From NCBI GenBank assembly GCA_045345765.1, contig CP148265.1, forward strand, positions 1,860,001 to 1,924,000: a stretch of 64,000 nucleotides of DNA, read 5' to 3'. Under the pieces are notes generated by a model. It was not told the DNA's origin. It saw only the letters and a list, made by a program, of their open reading frames with translations, and did not search any database. Position 1 is the first letter of the stretch. Each line of letters begins with the position of its first letter. This stretch comes from JAOARY01 sp045345765 (lineage in GTDB: Bacteria; Bacillota; Clostridia; Peptostreptococcales; Peptostreptococcaceae). Below, in pieces: positions 17,525 through 25,276 of this stretch. The translations under genes were made by a program, and so were the position numbers.

Positions 17525-17896
17525 ATGTTAAAGCGATTAGGAATTATACTTGGTAGTGCAATTGCAGGAATATTTGTAATGAGTGTTTGGGGTGCTTTTG
17601 CATCAGCATATGGAATTGGAGGCGGATGGTTTGCTGGGTTTATAATTATAGGACCTATGTGGTTTATGAACCATTACCTTGGAGTGTTAACTAATGAAGG
17701 AGCTTGGATAGATATGGCTCTAGGTATAGGTGTTGCAGGTACTATGAGAGATGTATTTTTACACGGAGGGCAAGCGTTTACATCTTCTTTACCAACTTTA
17801 ATATTAGTAATAGCAGGTGGTATAACTGGTGGTATAACAGCAGCTATATTAGAAAAACATATAGTTAACGCAGAAAATGAAGAAGATGCAGCTTAA
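17525..17896 (+). CDS. Small membrane protein, putative glycerol transporter subunit
   Basis: A 123-aa hydrophobic protein with about four membrane segments and Gly-rich stretches (SAYGIGGGWFAGFIIIGPMW, VIAGGITGGITAAI). It resembles the pair of small proteins I remember being annotated as putative glycerol transporter subunits of the Lin0368 type from Listeria glycerol clusters. The position between glpP and glpK, with no glpF or GlpT nearby, supports glycerol uptake. The open frame begins upstream at 17453 inside the terminator hairpin; the ATG at 17525 follows a good SD (GAGGTGA) and is the real start. The family name is from memory. Confidence 0.7.
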   Translation: MLKRLGIILGSAIAGIFVMSVWGAFASAYGIGGGWFAGFIIIGPMWFMNHYLGVLTNEGAWIDMALGIGVAGTMRDVFLHGGQAFTSSLPTLILVIAGGITGGITAAILEKHIVNAENEEDAA

Positions 17897-17941
17897 AAAA
17901 ATTATAAGAATTTTATAAATATTTTCTAGGAGGCTTTATTT

Positions 17942-18286
17942 ATGGGAGAAATGACTTTTAAATTAGGAATAGCTACTTTTGCAGGTGGTTTTATATTTCC
18001 ATTTATGATAAGAATACTTTGGGGCAAGATGGTAGATAATTGGGGTCCTATAGGTGGGTGGATGGCAGCTGGATTTATTGTTGGAACAGCTTGGACATTA
18101 ACTCATGGAGTATCAATGATTCATCAAAGTGGAACAGCTTGGATAGATATGGCTTGGGCAGCTGGTTTTGGTCTTATGGCAGCATCAGCAATAAGCGGAG
18201 ATTGCCTTAAAAAATGTATACCATCATTTGTATACTCAATAGTTGGTGGAGTGCTTGGTGGATTCATACTATCATGTTTTATGTAA
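17942..18286 (+). CDS. Small membrane protein, second putative glycerol transporter subunit
   Basis: A 114-aa protein with three to four membrane segments and many Trp and Gly residues (NWGPIGGWMAAGFIVGTAWT, GTAWIDMAWAAGFG). It shares the motif AWIDMA with its 123-aa neighbour (GAWIDMALGIG), so the two are probably distant paralogs that form a hetero-oligomeric channel or carrier. The strong SD AGGAGG lies 7-8 bases before the ATG. It is 45 bases behind the first subunit and about 170 bases before glpK, and is most likely cotranscribed. Role in glycerol entry is inferred from context. Confidence 0.7.
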   Translation: MGEMTFKLGIATFAGGFIFPFMIRILWGKMVDNWGPIGGWMAAGFIVGTAWTLTHGVSMIHQSGTAWIDMAWAAGFGLMAASAISGDCLKKCIPSFVYSIVGGVLGGFILSCFM

Positions 18287-18459
18287 AAAAATAAAAATAG
18301 AAATATTAATATGAATGATAAATATCAATATTAAAAATTAATATATAAATAAAAAGAGAACAAATGAATAATGAATAGTTAATAATAAAGAATAATATTA
18401 AGAAGATTAAACAAAAGAATAATAAATTTTATTAATCGATATATTAAGGAGAGGATAAA

Positions 18460-19971
18460 ATGAGTACTAAAAAATATATAATGGCATTAGATCAAGGAAC
18501 GACTAGTTCAAGAGCGATTATTTTTGATAAAGAGGGTAATTCTATAAGTACAGCTCAAAGTGAATTTACTCAAATATATCCAAAGCCAGGTTGGGTTGAA
18601 CACGATCCAATGGAAATATGGGGAACTCAAAGTGGTGTAGCAAGAACAGCTATAGAAAAAGCTGGTATAACACCATTTGAAGTTGCTGCAATAGGAATAA
18701 CAAATCAAAGAGAAACAACAATAGTATGGGATAAAAATACTGGTAAACCAGTTTATAATGCAATAGTATGGCAATGTAGAAGAACTGCTTCTATATGTGA
18801 TGAACTTAGAAAAGAAGGTTTAGAAGATTATATAAGAGAAAACACAGGACTTGTATTAGATGCATATTTTTCAGGTACAAAAGTTAAATGGATACTTGAT
18901 AATGTAGAAGGTGCAAGAGAGAAAGCTGAAAATGGAAAATTATTATTTGGTACAGTAGATACTTGGCTTTTATGGAATTTAACAAGAGGAAAAGCACATG
19001 TTACAGATTATTCAAATGCATCAAGAACAATGCTGTTTAACATAAAAGAATTAAAATGGGATGAAAAAATACTTAAAGCTTTAAATATACCACTAAGTAT
19101 GATGCCTAAGGTTAAAGCGTCAAGTGAATTATATGGAAATACAGATGAAAAAACTTTCGGTGGAGCTAATATTCCAATAGCAGGTATGGCTGGAGATCAA
19201 CATGCTGCATTATTTGGACAAGGTTGTTACAATCCTGGTATGGCTAAAAATACTTATGGTACAGGTTGTTTTATGCTTATGAATACAGGTGAAGAAATGA
19301 TACCATCTAAAAATGGTCTTTTAACAACTATAGCTTGGGGCGTTGATGGTAAGGTTGAATACGCATTAGAAGGAAGTATATTTATGGCTGGTGCATCTGT
19401 ACAATGGCTAAGAGATGAGCTTAGACTTGTTCACGATGCAAAAGATACTGAATACTTTGCAACTCAAGTAGAGGATACTAATGGAGTATATATGGTTCCT
19501 GCATTCGTAGGTCTTGGAGCTCCTCATTGGGATATGTATGCAAGAGGAACTATGGTAGGTCTTACAAGAGGGACTAATAGAAATCATGTTATAAGAGCGA
19601 CATTAGAGTCAATTGCTTATCAAACAAGAGATGTACTTGAAGCTATGCAAGATGATTCGAAGATAAATCTAAAAGCTTTAAAAGTTGATGGTGGAGCAGT
19701 TGCTAATAATTTCTTAATGCAATTCCAATCTGATATATTAGGTGTACAAGTAGATAGACCTGTTGTAACAGAAACTACTGCACTTGGAGCAGCTTATTTA
19801 GCTGGACTTGCTGTGGGATTTTGGGAAAGTAAAGAAGAAATATCAAAGAAATGGTCTGTTGATAAAGAGTTTATTCCAGCAATGGAAGAAGGAAAGAAAG
19901 AGAAGTTATATAAGAAATGGCAAAAAGCAGTTTCAAGAGCAAAAGCATGGGAAGATGATGATGATTGCTAA
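18460..19971 (+). CDS. glpK: Glycerol kinase
   Basis: Cytosolic FGGY kinase of 503 aa that makes glycerol-3-phosphate from glycerol and ATP. Diagnostic stretches are ALDQGTTSSRAIIFD (9-23), GITNQRETT (79-87), the Asp base region GMAGDQHAALFGQ (242-254) and the ATP-site loop GTGCFMLMNTG, and the length is standard. In enterococcal GlpK the PTS protein HPr phosphorylates His232 (in HFYG); the aligned position here seems to be Thr232 (EKTFGG), so that control is probably absent. The SD AAGGAGAGG precedes the ATG. A weak A/T-stem terminator follows, and the dehydrogenase genes start about 200 bases later behind their own leader. Confidence 0.97.
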   Translation: MSTKKYIMALDQGTTSSRAIIFDKEGNSISTAQSEFTQIYPKPGWVEHDPMEIWGTQSGVARTAIEKAGITPFEVAAIGITNQRETTIVWDKNTGKPVYNAIVWQCRRTASICDELRKEGLEDYIRENTGLVLDAYFSGTKVKWILDNVEGAREKAENGKLLFGTVDTWLLWNLTRGKAHVTDYSNASRTMLFNIKELKWDEKILKALNIPLSMMPKVKASSELYGNTDEKTFGGANIPIAGMAGDQHAALFGQGCYNPGMAKNTYGTGCFMLMNTGEEMIPSKNGLLTTIAWGVDGKVEYALEGSIFMAGASVQWLRDELRLVHDAKDTEYFATQVEDTNGVYMVPAFVGLGAPHWDMYARGTMVGLTRGTNRNHVIRATLESIAYQTRDVLEAMQDDSKINLKALKVDGGAVANNFLMQFQSDILGVQVDRPVVTETTALGAAYLAGLAVGFWESKEEISKKWSVDKEFIPAMEEGKKEKLYKKWQKAVSRAKAWEDDDDC

Positions 19972-19998
19972 AAAAATGTTTTCCTAAAAACATTTTTA
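19972..19998 (+). terminator. Weak terminator after glpK
   Basis: AAAAATGTTTT pairs with AAAACATTTTT across a 4-base loop, immediately after the glpK stop codon. The stem is A/T-rich but followed by a T-run, so termination may be partial. A -10-like TATAAT at 20002-20007 just after it may start a separate transcript for the dehydrogenase genes. Confidence 0.55.
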
Positions 19999-20026
19999 TG
20001 ATATAATTAGTTATAAATTAATATTG

Positions 20027-20096
20027 AATGGCGAGAATTGGAGAAAGCCACACTTATTTAAACCTATATACAGGTTTTAATTAGTGTGGCTTTTTT
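20027..20096 (+). promoter_or_regulatory. Leader terminator of dehydrogenase genes, likely GlpP antitermination target
   Basis: After TGGCGAGAATTGGAGAAAG, the stem AAAGCCACACT pairs with AGTGTGGCTTT, with an inner hairpin (AAACCT with AGGTTT) and a T-run. The hairpin precedes the dehydrogenase gene by about 70 bases. It resembles GlpP-dependent leader terminators such as that of B. subtilis glpD as I recall it, including the AAAGCCAC-type stem. Confidence 0.75.
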
Positions 20097-20167
20097 GAAT
20101 ACTTAAAAACAAAATATTGTATAAAATAAATAAAATTTAAAATAAGTGTATAAATGGGAGGAATAAA

Positions 20168-21601
20168 ATGTTTGATGTAGCGGTTATAGGTGCGGGTGTT
20201 ATAGGTACTGCAATATGTAGAGAGTTAACAAGACTTGATTTGAATATTGCTTTAATAGATAAGGAAAATGATGTTTCAAATGGTACAACTAAAGCTAATA
20301 GTGCAATTGTTCATGCTGGATATGATTGTACAGAAGGAAGTTTAATGGCTAAATTCAATGTTTTAGGTAATAAAATGTTTGATAAATTATGCGATGAATT
20401 AGATGTTGAATTTAAAAGAATAGGATCTTATGTTTTAGCTTTCTCAAAAGAAGAAGAAGAAGAGCTTAAGAATTTATACCAAAGAGGCTTAAATAATAAT
20501 GTTCCAGATATGCATATAGTTTCAGGTGATGAAATAAGAAAGAGTGAGCCGAATTTAAGTAAGGAAGTGGTTGCAGGTCTTTTAGCTAAAACAGGTGGTA
20601 TAGTTGGACCTTTTGAACTTGCAATAGCATTAGCTGAAAATGCAGTTGATAACGGAGCAAAACTTTTATTAAATAATGCTGTTAAAGATATTAAAAAAGA
20701 AGAAGATTATTATACTATAATAACTAATAATGGTGAGATAAAAGCGAAATATGTTATAAATGCAGCAGGTGTTTATGCAGATGAAATACATAATATGGTT
20801 GCAAAGCCGACTTTTAAAATAACTCCAAGAAGAGGACAGTATTACGTACTTGATAAGAGCTGTGGTTCTTTAGTAAATCATGTAATGTTCCAATGTCCTA
20901 CTAAATTAGGAAAGGGTGTTTTAGTAACACCAACGGTTCATGGTAATTTACTTGTTGGACCAGATGCACAAGATTTAGATGATAAAGAAGCATTAGAAAC
21001 TACAAGTGAAAGACTTTCATTTATAGCAAATGCAGCTAAAAAAACAGTTGAAAATATACCAATGAATATGGCTATAACAGAATTTTCAGGACTTAGAGCT
21101 CAACCTGATGTTGGCGATTTTATAATTGAAGAAGCTAAGGATGCAAAGAATTTTATTGATGTTGCAGGAATCAAATCTCCTGGTCTATCATCAGCTCCAG
21201 CTATAGCAGAATATGTTATGAATATGGTTAAAGATATGGGTAAATTTAAAGAAAATAAAGATTTTAATCCAATAAGAAGAAAAATGCTTAGATTTGATCA
21301 ATTAAGTGATCAAGAAAAGGCACAGATTATAAAAGAAGATGAAAGATACGGAAGAGTAATCTGTAGATGTGAAAACATAACAGAAGGCGAAATTATAGAT
21401 TGCATAAAAAGAAATGTAGGAGCAACAACTGTTGATGGTGTTAAAAAGAGAGTAAGACCAGGAATGGGAAGATGTCAAGGTGGTTTTTGTGGGCCTAGAG
21501 TTATGGAAATAATTGCAAAAGAATTGGAAAAAGACATGAAGGAAGTAGTTAAGACTAGCTTAGATTCAAATATGTTAGTAGGAAGAACTAAAAATCAATA
21601 G
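20168..21601 (+). CDS. FAD-dependent glycerol-3-phosphate dehydrogenase with BFD-like Fe-S domain
   Basis: A 477-aa protein of the GlpA/LhgO type. Residues 3-30 form the FAD-binding GAGVIGTAICREL fold of the DAO family, and NSAIVHAGYD and GGIVGPFELAIALAENA are family stretches. The C-terminal 85 residues are a bacterioferredoxin-associated-ferredoxin-like domain with four cysteines (Cys399, Cys401, Cys436, Cys441; ICRCENIT and GRCQGGFC), which should hold a [2Fe-2S] cluster. It probably oxidises glycerol-3-phosphate to dihydroxyacetone phosphate as the catalytic subunit of a complex with the next two gene products. SD GGGAGGA. The context (glpK, glpP) supports the substrate; a hydroxyacid substrate is the main alternative. 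Confidence 0.88.
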   Translation: MFDVAVIGAGVIGTAICRELTRLDLNIALIDKENDVSNGTTKANSAIVHAGYDCTEGSLMAKFNVLGNKMFDKLCDELDVEFKRIGSYVLAFSKEEEEELKNLYQRGLNNNVPDMHIVSGDEIRKSEPNLSKEVVAGLLAKTGGIVGPFELAIALAENAVDNGAKLLLNNAVKDIKKEEDYYTIITNNGEIKAKYVINAAGVYADEIHNMVAKPTFKITPRRGQYYVLDKSCGSLVNHVMFQCPTKLGKGVLVTPTVHGNLLVGPDAQDLDDKEALETTSERLSFIANAAKKTVENIPMNMAITEFSGLRAQPDVGDFIIEEAKDAKNFIDVAGIKSPGLSSAPAIAEYVMNMVKDMGKFKENKDFNPIRRKMLRFDQLSDQEKAQIIKEDERYGRVICRCENITEGEIIDCIKRNVGATTVDGVKKRVRPGMGRCQGGFCGPRVMEIIAKELEKDMKEVVKTSLDSNMLVGRTKNQ

Positions 21602-21685
21602 CATTAAAAAATAGAATATAGAATTAAAAATTTGGTTTTTAAAAAAGATTTATTTATAAATAAGACTGTATTGGAGTGAAAATAG

Positions 21686-22930
21686 ATGAATTATGATGTA
21701 GTTGTAATCGGTGGAGGACCAGCAGGACTAGCTGCTGCTATAGAGGCAAAGAAAAATGGTGTTGATAATATATTAGTTATAGAAAGAGATAAAGAATTAG
21801 GTGGTATATTACAACAATGTATCCATAATGGTTTTGGACTTCATGTTTTTAAAGAAGAGTTAACAGGACCTGAGTATGCACAAAGATTTATAGAAGAGTT
21901 AAAATCTATGAATATTGATTATAAATTAGACACTATGGTTTTAGAGATAAACAAAGATAGAAAAGTAAAAGCAATAAATACAAAAGATGGATTTTTAAAT
22001 ATAGATGCAAAAGCAATTATACTTGCTATGGGTTGTAGAGAAAGAACAAGAGGAGCAATTGCAATTCCTGGTTCAAGACCTGCTGGAGTTTACACAGCTG
22101 GAACAGCTCAAAGATTTGTTAATATGGAAGGTTATCAAGTTGGACAAAGAGTATTCATATTAGGTTCTGGAGATATTGGACTTATAATGGCAAGAAGAAT
22201 GACTTTAGAAGGAGCTAAAGTTCTTGGAGTAGCAGAATTAATGCCTTTTTCAGGTGGACTTACAAGAAATATAGTTCAATGTCTAGATGATTATGATATA
22301 CCACTTTATTTAAGTCATACAATCACTAATGTAGAAGGTAAGGGAAGACTTACTAAAGTTACAATAGCAAAAGTTGATGAAAATAGACAACCAATAGAAG
22401 GAACACATAAGGAATTTGAATGTGATACACTTTTATTATCTGTTGGACTTATTCCAGAAAATGAATTATCAATGCAAGCAGGTATACAGTTAGATTCGGT
22501 AACTAAAGGACCAATAGTAAATGAGTCTATGGAAACTTCAGTAGAAGGAATATTTGCATGTGGTAATGTAGTACATGTACATGATTTAGTTGACTGGGTA
22601 ACTAAAGAGAGTATTAAGGCTGGTAAATTTGCAGCTAAATATGTAAAAGAAGGATTAGAAGAAGAAAAAAATGAAATAAAAACAACTGCTAAAGATGGTA
22701 TAGCTTATATAGTTCCTCAAAAGATAAGAACTAAAAACGTTGAAGATAAGCTTCAAATGCTTATGAGAGTTAGAAATGTATATAGTGGTAAAAAATTAGT
22801 TGTAAAAGCTGATGATAATATCATAAAAGAAGTAAAGAGAATGCATATGGCTCCAGGTGAGATGGAAGAAGTAGTGTTAGAAAAATCATTACTTGAAAAT
22901 GTCAAAGAAATAAGCATAGAAGTATTATAG
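21686..22930 (+). CDS. FAD/NAD-binding oxidoreductase subunit of the same dehydrogenase
   Basis: A 414-aa flavoprotein of the pyridine nucleotide-disulfide oxidoreductase group. It has the N-terminal FAD motif VVIGGGPAGLAAAIEAKKNG, a middle dinucleotide fold (VFILGSGDIGLIMARRM) and the FAD-closing motif EGIFACGNVVHVHDLVDW. It has CREK-like sequence near MGCRERTRGA but no redox-active CxxC at the usual place, so it is an electron-transfer subunit rather than a disulfide reductase. Placed between the DAO subunit and the DUF1667 protein, it should pass electrons from the glycerol-3-phosphate flavin to NAD or another carrier. It differs from E. coli GlpB in having a clear second nucleotide fold. 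Confidence 0.85.
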   Translation: MNYDVVVIGGGPAGLAAAIEAKKNGVDNILVIERDKELGGILQQCIHNGFGLHVFKEELTGPEYAQRFIEELKSMNIDYKLDTMVLEINKDRKVKAINTKDGFLNIDAKAIILAMGCRERTRGAIAIPGSRPAGVYTAGTAQRFVNMEGYQVGQRVFILGSGDIGLIMARRMTLEGAKVLGVAELMPFSGGLTRNIVQCLDDYDIPLYLSHTITNVEGKGRLTKVTIAKVDENRQPIEGTHKEFECDTLLLSVGLIPENELSMQAGIQLDSVTKGPIVNESMETSVEGIFACGNVVHVHDLVDWVTKESIKAGKFAAKYVKEGLEEEKNEIKTTAKDGIAYIVPQKIRTKNVEDKLQMLMRVRNVYSGKKLVVKADDNIIKEVKRMHMAPGEMEEVVLEKSLLENVKEISIEVL

Positions 22931-22942
22931 GAGGGACGTAAG

Positions 22943-23302
22943 ATGAAAAAAGATTTAGTATGTATAGTTTGTCCAAGAGGATGTAGACTAACTTTAGTTG
23001 AAGATAAAGCAAGTGAAAAAGGTTATAAAGTTGAAGGAAATATATGCAAACGTGGAGTGGATTACGCAATAAAAGAAGTAACAAATCCAACAAGAGTTAT
23101 AACTACTACTGTAGTTATAGAAAATGCATTATTAAACAGACTTCCAGTTAAAACTTTAGGTGAAGTTCCTAAAGAAAAAATATTTGAATGTATGAAAGAG
23201 ATAGATAAAGTAAGAGTAAATGCTCCTGTAAATGTTGGAGATGTTATAATAAAAGATATTTGTAATACAGGTGTTGATATAGTTTCTAGTAAAACGATGT
23301 AA
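22943..23302 (+). CDS. DUF1667 small Fe-S protein
   Basis: A 119-aa cytosolic protein matching the DUF1667 family. The N-terminus has a cysteine set CIVCPRGC (Cys7, Cys10, Cys14) and a fourth Cys35 (GNICKRG), reminiscent of the Fe-S site at the start of molybdopterin oxidoreductases. The C-terminal part (KEKIFECMKEIDKVRVNAPV) is the conserved family tail. It starts 13 bases behind the previous gene with SD GGAGGGA. It probably takes the place of GlpC as the electron-carrier subunit of the glycerol-3-phosphate dehydrogenase complex; there is no membrane segment, so the complex is likely soluble. Confidence 0.85.
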   Translation: MKKDLVCIVCPRGCRLTLVEDKASEKGYKVEGNICKRGVDYAIKEVTNPTRVITTTVVIENALLNRLPVKTLGEVPKEKIFECMKEIDKVRVNAPVNVGDVIIKDICNTGVDIVSSKTM

Positions 23303-23316
23303 AAGGAGAAGATAAT

Positions 23317-24699
23317 ATGACGAATATAACTCCCTTTAAAAAACTAAATGAAATAGATTTTGATTTTTATTTTGATACTAAAAATATCTTTGATGAATTT
23401 GATATGGGAATAATAATAATAAATGAGAACGGTCAAATTATATATTCGAATGAATTATATCAAATGATATTTGAAGAATCTTCAAATCAAGGGAGTATAT
23501 TCGACTCTTCTTATGATAAGGCTCTTTTTAGCGGTTATAAAAATAAAAAGAATGTAGAAGGATATATACTTAAAAATTATAAAAATCAAAAGGTTTATGC
23601 TAAAATAAAACCCCTTTATAAAAATTCTAAATTTAAAGGGGTTATTGGCATATACGAATTAAAAGAAGAAGAAAATATAATAGAAATAGAAAAGTTTAAA
23701 ACTCAAGTTAAGAAAAATATAAAATTAAAAAAAGAATTCAAAAAAATTATAGGTGAAAATAGAGAATTAAAAAAGATACTATTGATGGCACAAAAAGTTT
23801 CAAAAACCAATTCTACTATAATGATTAAAGGTGAAAGTGGAACTGGAAAAGAATTGCTTTCTAACGCAATACATATAGCTAGTGATAGAAAAGAAGAGCC
23901 TTTTATAAGTATAAATTGCAGTGCAATACCAAAAGATTTGATGGAATCAGAGTTTTTTGGATATGAAAAAGGTGCTTTTACTGGAGCGAACAAAAGAAAA
24001 ATAGGTAAATTTGAATATGCAAATAAAGGAACAATATTTTTGGATGAAATAGGAGATATGCCGTTAGAATTACAAACTAAACTTTTAAGAGTTTTGCAAG
24101 AACGTGAAATTGAAAGAGTTGGTGGTAATGAAACTATAAAAATTGATTTAAGAATAATAGCAGCAACTAATAGAGATTTAGAACAAATGGTAAAAAATAA
24201 AGAATTTAGAGAAGATTTATATTATAGACTTAATGTTATTCCAATGAATTTACCTTCGCTAAAAGAAAGAAAAGAAGATATCCCTTTACTTATTGAACAT
24301 TTCAATAAAGAGTTATCAAAAAAATATGATTTGAAAAAAATAAAGCTAACTAATGAAGCTTTAAACATGTTTATAAACTATTCTTGGCCAGGAAATATAA
24401 GAGAATTACAAAATATAATAGAAAGACTTTTGGTATTAAACGAAGGTGAAGAAATAAATATAGCTGATTTACCAGAAGAGCTTTCAAATATATATGAATA
24501 TCAAAATCATAAAGAGATTGATGATATTATAAATATTAAATTAAACGGTGTAATGCCAACTTTTAAAGAATATGAAAAAGAGATAATAAAAAAGGCGATG
24601 AAAAAATACAAAACATGTAATAAAGCAGCAAAAGCGCTGGGTCTTACAAATAAAACTGTATCAGCAAAAGTTCAAAAATATAATATAATATATAAATAA
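23317..24699 (+). CDS. Sigma-54-dependent activator with PAS-like sensor
   Basis: A 460-aa enhancer-binding protein. The N-terminal 25-115 region looks like a PAS domain (MGIIIINENGQIIYSNELYQ), followed by an AAA+ module (about 145-380) with Walker A GESGTGKE (172-179), the sigma-54 contact loop GAFTGA (219-224), Walker B TIFLDEIGD (239-247) and the arginine-containing ATNRDL block. The C-terminus (410-460) is a Fis-type helix-turn-helix (KTCNKAAKALGLTNKTVSAK). It starts 14 bases after the DUF1667 gene, SD AAAGGAG, as the last gene of the glycerol island. It is the natural activator for the -24/-12 promoter at 16833. The signal sensed by the PAS domain is unknown. Confidence 0.93.
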   Translation: MTNITPFKKLNEIDFDFYFDTKNIFDEFDMGIIIINENGQIIYSNELYQMIFEESSNQGSIFDSSYDKALFSGYKNKKNVEGYILKNYKNQKVYAKIKPLYKNSKFKGVIGIYELKEEENIIEIEKFKTQVKKNIKLKKEFKKIIGENRELKKILLMAQKVSKTNSTIMIKGESGTGKELLSNAIHIASDRKEEPFISINCSAIPKDLMESEFFGYEKGAFTGANKRKIGKFEYANKGTIFLDEIGDMPLELQTKLLRVLQEREIERVGGNETIKIDLRIIAATNRDLEQMVKNKEFREDLYYRLNVIPMNLPSLKERKEDIPLLIEHFNKELSKKYDLKKIKLTNEALNMFINYSWPGNIRELQNIIERLLVLNEGEEINIADLPEELSNIYEYQNHKEIDDIINIKLNGVMPTFKEYEKEIIKKAMKKYKTCNKAAKALGLTNKTVSAKVQKYNIIYK

Positions 24700-24716
24700 A
24701 TATTTTGTTAATATTT

Positions 24717-24910
24717 GGAGGGGCATTTTTTATTTTTTTAATAAGACAAAAAAGATAAGAAACTCTAAAAAATCAAAAATCCTATTATACCTAAAATTCA
24801 AAACTCACTTTGTTCAAACAGTTGAATTTTTTAACGGCAAAATAGGATTTTTAATTTAAGAGTTTTAATCTTTTTTATCAATTAATTAAAAAAATAAAAA
24901 ATGCTCCTCT
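24717..24910. repeat. Long inverted-repeat hairpin element, about 190 bp
   Basis: The left arm starting GAGGGGCATTTTTTATTTTT and the right arm ending AATAAAAAATGCTCCTC are about 70 bases each and pair along nearly their whole length, with small internal loops. Shared blocks are AAAAAAGAT, AAACTCT and AAAAATCCTATT. The centre continues the pairing (AAATTCAA with TTGAATTT). No ORF is present. It lies just behind the sigma-54 activator gene. It could be a miniature inverted-repeat element, a very long terminator, or a structured RNA. Clear target-site duplications are not visible. Confidence 0.85.
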
Positions 24911-25276
24911 TATAAATTGTGAAGTAAAGATATTAAATTCTATTTATATAGAGTAAAGATAGAGAAATGGGGAGAACACTTGAAAGATTAAAATATATGG
25001 AAGTTTTATTTTTCTTAAAAATAGATTAAAAAATTGAAGAATACAAAAAGAAGACACAAAAATATGTTATTATATTTGATGAGGTTGGAAAATATAGATA
25101 ATTAAATAATCAAAAATAGAAAGTGTTTTAAAAAGTGTATACATAAAAAACTTTTAATCATCTTTGATTTTTTTAATATTTAAAAAAAATCAAATCATTT
25201 TCTAATACTATTTTAATAAACCTCTGCTATATTTATATTATACATAAGTATAGATAAAAAAATAGGAGGAAATAAG
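24911..25276. other. Intergenic region upstream of glycosyltransferase gene
   Basis: About 365 A+T-rich bases. A short A/T palindrome (GATTTTTTTAATATTTAAAAAAAATC) spans about 25167-25192, and -10-like TATATT/TATTAT sequences at about 25230-25245 may start the glycosyltransferase transcript. The tiny frame starting ATGGGGAGAACACTT near 24967 lacks an SD and is not called. Nothing else is recognisable. Confidence 0.35.

Noticed and set aside
24967..25030. Short frame MGRTLERLKYMEVLFFLKID after the long hairpin
   Set aside because: Twenty codons without an SD or homology; probably chance.
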